A DNA stretch of 64,000 nucleotides from Anaerolineae bacterium (GTDB lineage: Bacteria > Chloroflexota > Anaerolineae > Aggregatilineales > Phototrophicaceae). The position numbers and the translations under genes were made by a program. A model generated the notes under the pieces. That model had not been told where the DNA came from. It saw only the letters and a list, made by a program, of their open reading frames with translations, and did not search any database. The DNA is taken from the NCBI GenBank assembly GCA_022843745.1, contig JALHNB010000016.1, positions 53,119 through 117,118 on the forward strand, given 5' to 3'. This document shows, piece after piece, positions 60,174-64,000 of the stretch. How positions within the stretch are numbered: position 1 is the first letter of the stretch; each line of letters starts with the position of its first letter.

Positions 60174-62024
60174 ATGATTAAGACCACCAACAGCCCACAT
60201 GTCCATTGGCAAGCGCTGCCCCCAACCAGCATGACGCTGAACGGTGGCATGTGGTCGCAGCGGCAGGCGATTAACCGCCAGATCAGCCTGCGACATGGGT
60301 ATAACATGCTCGAATCGGCAGGTAATTTTCACGATTTACGGCTGGCTGCTGGGCTTATCGAAGGGACATATCGCGGGCCGCTGTTTATGGACTCCGATCT
60401 GTATAAATGGCTGGAAGCAGTAGCCTGGGAGATCGCCAATAACCCCGACGACGAATTGCAGCGCATGATGGACGAAACGGTTGAGTTGATCGAGGCCGCG
60501 CAAACGCCGGAAGGCTATCTCAATTCGTTTTATCAGGTCGCCGAGCCACAGCGCCGTTGGGTCAACCTGAAGGATGGTCATGAGCTTTATTGTTTTGGTC
60601 ATTTGGCTCACGCTGCTGTCGCTCATCATCGCGTGACAGGCAGTGATCGTCTCCTGAATGTCGCGAAGCGCTTTGCAGACTATATTGGCTCGGTCTTTGG
60701 CCCCGGCAAACGCCCGGTTACAGACGGTCATCCCGAAAGCGAAATGGCGCTCATCGAACTCTATCGCGAAACAGGTGAACGTCGTTTTCTCGATCTCGCG
60801 CTGTTCATCCTCGAACAACGCGGACAGAATCTGCTCGGTGCCAATCAAAATGCTGGTTATTATCAGGATCGCGTCCCTATCAAGCAGTCAACCATCGTTG
60901 AGGGTCATGCCGTCCGCGCACTCTATCTGGCGTCCGGTGTCACTGATGCTTACATCGAAACGGGCGACCAGGCCTGGTTAAATTCCGTCCATGCCCAGTG
61001 GCACGATTTCACCAGCGGTAAGATGTTCATTACGGGCGGCGCTGGGTCGCGGCACGATGGTGAATCGTTCGGTCAGGCCTATGAACTACCCAATGACCGC
61101 TGCTATTGCGAAACCTGCGCGGCTATCGCCAGCGTCCTCTGGAATTGGCGAATGCTTTTGACGACAGGTGAAGGCCGCTTCGCCGACCTGATCGAGCGCA
61201 CACTCTATAATGGCTTTTTGAGCGGCGTTTCACTCGATGGTCGCGGCTTCTTTTATGTCAATCCGCTGATGAGCCGGGGAGGATATACACGCCCGGAATG
61301 GCATGGTTGCGCCTGCTGCCCGCCAAACGTCATGCGGATGCTCTCGTCCATCACCCATTATTTCGCAACTGCCGACGACTCCGGCCTTCAAATTCATCAG
61401 TACGCGCCGGGTAAATTAAAGTCGGGAAAAATCGGCTTACGAATCGAGACGGATTTTCCCTGGCAAGGGGTCGTGAAATTTACGGTTAATGAATCACCTG
61501 CTGAGGCTTGGGCGCTCAAGCTGCGTGTCCCCGCATGGAGCGATTTCACGACTCTGAGGATCAATGGTCAGGCTATTGATTTGCCATCCGTTAACCAGGG
61601 CTATGTCACGATTGATCGCACCTGGAATCCGGGTGACTCGCTGGAAATCTGTTTCGCGATAAGTCCCCGCCTCACCGAAGCCCATCCCCGCATTGACCCC
61701 ACGCGCGGCAGCCTGACTATCGAACGTGGCCCGCTGGTTTACTGCCTGGAACAAATTGACAGCACTGCGAATATCGCGGATGTGGAAATTGACCCCGCCG
61801 CGCCGCTGCAAACCGAATGGCAGCCCGATGTGATGGGCGGGACAATGTTCGTCAAAGTCGGTGGTTATGCCGTCGATACCAGCGATTGGGGCGATACGCT
61901 TTACCGGACAAGCGGCAAGCAGGAAGTCAAAAAGCAGCCTGTTCAGCTTACTGCCGTGCCTTACCAATTGTGGTCGAACCGTGATTCTGGTGCGATGCGC
62001 GTGTGGATTCCGAAGTCAAAATAA
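60174..62024 (+). CDS. GH127 beta-L-arabinofuranosidase
   Basis: Removes beta-linked L-arabinofuranose from plant glycans such as hydroxyproline-rich glycoproteins. The 616-residue protein is an (alpha/alpha)6 barrel plus beta domains. The zinc-cysteine active site is visible: E313 and C315 in CYCETCAAIAS, and C379, C381 and C382 in HGCACCPPN. By comparison with HypBA1 (E338, C340, C415, C417, C418), C381 corresponds to the nucleophile. No signal peptide, so likely cytoplasmic. It is followed by a strong hairpin at 62031 and lies near the sugar-related genes only loosely. Confidence 0.93.
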   Translation: MIKTTNSPHVHWQALPPTSMTLNGGMWSQRQAINRQISLRHGYNMLESAGNFHDLRLAAGLIEGTYRGPLFMDSDLYKWLEAVAWEIANNPDDELQRMMDETVELIEAAQTPEGYLNSFYQVAEPQRRWVNLKDGHELYCFGHLAHAAVAHHRVTGSDRLLNVAKRFADYIGSVFGPGKRPVTDGHPESEMALIELYRETGERRFLDLALFILEQRGQNLLGANQNAGYYQDRVPIKQSTIVEGHAVRALYLASGVTDAYIETGDQAWLNSVHAQWHDFTSGKMFITGGAGSRHDGESFGQAYELPNDRCYCETCAAIASVLWNWRMLLTTGEGRFADLIERTLYNGFLSGVSLDGRGFFYVNPLMSRGGYTRPEWHGCACCPPNVMRMLSSITHYFATADDSGLQIHQYAPGKLKSGKIGLRIETDFPWQGVVKFTVNESPAEAWALKLRVPAWSDFTTLRINGQAIDLPSVNQGYVTIDRTWNPGDSLEICFAISPRLTEAHPRIDPTRGSLTIERGPLVYCLEQIDSTANIADVEIDPAAPLQTEWQPDVMGGTMFVKVGGYAVDTSDWGDTLYRTSGKQEVKKQPVQLTAVPYQLWSNRDSGAMRVWIPKSK

Positions 62025-62030
62025 ATGCGT

Positions 62031-62069
62031 TTTCAGAGGGCAATCTGTTGAACAAATTGCCCTCTGAAA
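62031..62069 (+). terminator. Strong hairpin after the GH127 gene
   Basis: TTTCAGAGGGCAAT (62031-62044) and its exact complement (62056-62069) form a 14-bp stem with an 11-base loop, beginning 6 bases after the stop codon. There is no T-tract, so it may be a processing or stabilising hairpin rather than a full terminator. Confidence 0.6.
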
Positions 62070-62245
62070 TCAATGGTGATTTACAAGCCCCATAGATACT
62101 TGCGCTTTTGGATATGCAACAACATCATTGTTGACAAAATAGCGATCACTCATGCTTTGATGTAAAATCCCTGACAGACAAAAGTGGTTTACTTCTACAG
62201 ACCTTCTCTGCAATTCACAATAATAACCATACTTCAGGGACTAGC

Positions 62246-63613
62246 GTGTTATCTAAAAAATTGATCCCTCATTTTGCTGTCTTTTGTATTATGATTGTAA
62301 TTTCACTGATTTCCCCACTCGAATTTATTTCATCTCAAGCCGATTGTTCTGATCTCCTTCCAACCCGTTTATCAGTAGGTCTATATGGGCGCGTTGCGGA
62401 TGCACCAACCAATCTCCGATCCGGCTCGTCAACGCGCAGTTCGGTGATCGAAAAAATGCCGTCAGGAACCGAGTTCGAAATTCTTCGCGGGCCACGATGC
62501 GGCTGGTATAGATGGTGGCAGGTGCAACTCGCCGATGGAACGACAGGATGGGTAGCCGAAGGTGAAGGCAATAGATATTTCATAGAGCCTTTGCAAAACG
62601 CGGCAACCCCTGTGGCAACCTCCGTAGCTGCTTCCCTGACAGTTTCCCCGGCAGAGCCTACGACAACACCTGACGCTCAAGTCTCACCCGAAAGATGTAC
62701 CGTTACGATCCCTCCCGAATCCACGTCCCAGTTGATTAACGCGATTAATGCTGCCAATGTCGATGATTCGCTGGATACGATTTGCCTGGAAGCAGGAATC
62801 TATTCCCTGGCAAATGTTGACAATACAAATGATGAAAATGGGCCAAATGGCTTGCCTATCATTAACTCCCCCATCACCATCGTCGCCAAAGAACCAGATG
62901 CCACCACCATCGAACGTGCCACAAATGCCGCTGAATTCCGTATCTTTGAAGTGGCGGCGACAGGTCACTTAACGCTTGAGAGTGTCCGAATTACGCGCGG
63001 CAATCCCGGCTGGGTTTACTACGGGGGCGGCATTTACAATAATGGTGGAACATTAACGATCCGCGACAGCCAGTTTTTAGGCCATCATGCGGTGATTGGC
63101 GGTGCGATTCTAAATGCCTCCGGGCAACTCGACATCGCAAATTCAACATTCATCGGTAACAGCGCTGAAAACTTCGGTGGCGCAATCGTCAACAATAAAG
63201 ATGGCATCGCGATTGTGAACGGCAGCCGTTTCTCGGACAACAGCGTGACCAATATCAGCAGCAATCGCCTCTATGTCGGTGGCGCATTCTTTAACAATGG
63301 CACGTTGAACATCATCAATACCATTCTTACCGAGAACCGCGCGAAAGATAACGCCAGTTCGATTTTCAACGACGGCATCCTGACCATTATTGGAAGCTGT
63401 ATTTTTAACAATCAGGTAGAACTTGACGATGCCGGGGAGCCGCGTGAGATTACAAGCATATTTAACGAGGCCGATGAACCCATCAACGCGCTTAGTAACT
63501 GGTGGGGAACGAGCGATGGGCCTTCTGGCGCTGGGACAGGCTCAGGCGATGCGATAAGCGCAAATATTAGTTTCACGCCATTTCTGGATGACCCGGAATG
63601 CCCGCTTGACTAA
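62246..63613 (+). CDS. Secreted SH3-domain and beta-helix (CSLREA-like) protein
   Basis: A 455-residue extracytoplasmic protein starting with GTG and a signal peptide (IPHFAVFCIMIVISLISPLE). Residues 45-115 form a bacterial SH3 domain (ADAPTNLRSGSSTRSSVIEK, then WWQVQLADGTTGWVAEG). From about 150 the protein reads like the CSLREA parallel beta-helix group: SQLINAINAANVDDSLDTIC, VAATGHLTLESVRITRG, GGGIYNNGGTLTIRDSQFLG, GGAIVNNKDGIAIVNGSRF and GGAFFNNGTLNIINTIL. Such proteins in Chloroflexota are probably surface proteins. Ribosome site is weak (AGGGA). Confidence 0.85.
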   Translation: MLSKKLIPHFAVFCIMIVISLISPLEFISSQADCSDLLPTRLSVGLYGRVADAPTNLRSGSSTRSSVIEKMPSGTEFEILRGPRCGWYRWWQVQLADGTTGWVAEGEGNRYFIEPLQNAATPVATSVAASLTVSPAEPTTTPDAQVSPERCTVTIPPESTSQLINAINAANVDDSLDTICLEAGIYSLANVDNTNDENGPNGLPIINSPITIVAKEPDATTIERATNAAEFRIFEVAATGHLTLESVRITRGNPGWVYYGGGIYNNGGTLTIRDSQFLGHHAVIGGAILNASGQLDIANSTFIGNSAENFGGAIVNNKDGIAIVNGSRFSDNSVTNISSNRLYVGGAFFNNGTLNIINTILTENRAKDNASSIFNDGILTIIGSCIFNNQVELDDAGEPREITSIFNEADEPINALSNWWGTSDGPSGAGTGSGDAISANISFTPFLDDPECPLD

Positions 63614-63674
63614 GTGGCTTTTATTTCTGATGTTTTATAAAGAAATGGGATTCGCAGCGTATGTCACAATAAGA

Positions 63675-63699
63675 AAACCCCTCCGTTAAGAAGGGGTTT
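63675..63699. terminator. Bidirectional terminator between the beta-helix gene and gyrB
   Basis: AAACCCCT and AGGGGTTT form an 8-base stem around CCGTTAAGA. The minus-strand reading is followed by TTTTCTTATT and the plus-strand by CTTACAT, so it could end both convergent transcripts; the minus-strand use is stronger. Confidence 0.8.
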
Positions 63700-63719
63700 C
63701 TTACATACAATTCGAGAAA

Positions 63720-64000
63720 TTAAACGTCCAGGTTACGCACGTTTCGCGCGTGAGTCTGGATAAAGCGGCGGCGTGGGGGTACGCTGCTGCCCATAAGCAT
63801 ATCAAAGACGCGATCCGCTTCAGCAGCATCGTCAATTGTGACTTGGAGTAGTGTTCGCTGCGCTGGATCCATCGTCGTATCCCAAAGCTGATCGGGATTC
63901 ATTTCGCCCAGACCTTTATAGCGATTGACACGCACTTTATCGGGCTGCTTGTATTTCTTCAGGGCTTTATTCAGCAGTTCAGCCTCATTTAAGCCAGCTT
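63720..64000 (-). CDS. gyrB: DNA gyrase subunit B, C-terminal end only
   Basis: The last 93 or so codons of gyrB; the gene continues past the right edge. The sequence ends ...[23 protein letters not shown], then [39 protein letters not shown], which is the conserved TOPRIM C-terminal end of type IIA topoisomerase B subunits (RYKGLGEM). Upstream residues [19 protein letters not shown] carry on in frame to the edge. ParE cannot be fully separated on this fragment alone, but the motif fits GyrB. Confidence 0.92.
   Translation of the reverse strand, partial: AGLNEAELLNKALKKYKQPDKVRVNRYKGLGEMNPDQLWDTTMDPAQRTLLQVTIDDAAEADRVFDMLMGSSVPPRRRFIQTHARNVRNLDV

Noticed and set aside
1-64000. tRNA, rRNA, transposase, integrase or prophage genes
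   Set aside because: I looked through the intergenic regions and the coding set and saw none.

Overview
The window looks like a chromosomal piece of a free-living, probably aerobic and light-exposed bacterium at roughly 55% GC. My best guess is Chloroflexota, in the Anaerolineae/Phototrophicales direction. This rests on the CruF-type carotenoid glycoside genes, a two-motif fused lycopene cyclase, a NifS next to NadB, a CSLREA-like secreted beta-helix protein and several palindromic intergenic repeat families. That placement is inference; no rRNA or other strong marker lies here (only the C-terminal end of gyrB at the right edge). I saw no prophage, transposase, CRISPR array or tRNA.

Layout. 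Positions 498-13551, all minus strand: a branched-chain amino-acid operon read in the order leader peptide, ilvE, ilvB, ilvN, ilvC, GNAT, leuA, leuC, leuD, cimA, Uma2, cupin, leuB. Citramalate synthase supplies 2-oxobutyrate from pyruvate plus acetyl-CoA through LeuCDB, so isoleucine can be made without threonine; ilvD and ilvA are not in the window. The operon leader (13406-13551) encodes a 26-residue peptide packed with Val, Leu and Ile codons, followed by mutually exclusive antiterminator and terminator arms: a complete-looking transcription attenuator. Positions 13699-16517: argH and argG. Positions 16722-18642: small unrelated genes. Positions 18676-23515: an NAD operon (nadC, nadA, nadB, nifS) with a good promoter and a palindromic operator.

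Positions 23631-39387 (all minus) form a 15.8 kb carotenoid and photoprotection block: crtB, a CrtO-like and two other CrtI-superfamily oxidoreductases, a fused CrtYc/Yd lycopene cyclase, CruF-like hydratase, CruG-like glycosyltransferase, a PlsY-like acyltransferase, a tocopherol-cyclase-family protein, photolyase, a TspO relative, an HDAC-family deacetylase, an SRPBCC protein and an MFS exporter. Together they suggest an acylated carotenoid glycoside as end product. Positions 39590-44487: a sugar-use cluster (ROK, class I aldolase, GNAT, Gfo/Idh/MocA dehydrogenase, PfkB kinase).

Positions 44661-56856: membrane proteins, an M23 peptidase, an amidohydrolase, pfkA, a LexA-type DNA-binding domain fused in frame to an MFS transporter with a beta-sandwich insert, and a divergent pair of citrate synthase genes, one of which carries its own DNA-binding domain and shares a palindrome-bearing promoter region with the other. 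Positions 56890-64000: a UGT-type glycosyltransferase, leucyl aminopeptidase, a GH127 beta-L-arabinofuranosidase, a secreted SH3/beta-helix protein and the end of gyrB.

Most promising for follow-up: the ilv attenuator, the HTH-MFS-beta-sandwich fusion, the HTH-citrate synthase operator, the PlsY-like and tocopherol-cyclase-like genes embedded in the carotenoid glycoside operon, and the palindromic repeat families, one copy of which lies inside a coding sequence and another against the 5' end of a gene that lacks a normal start codon.
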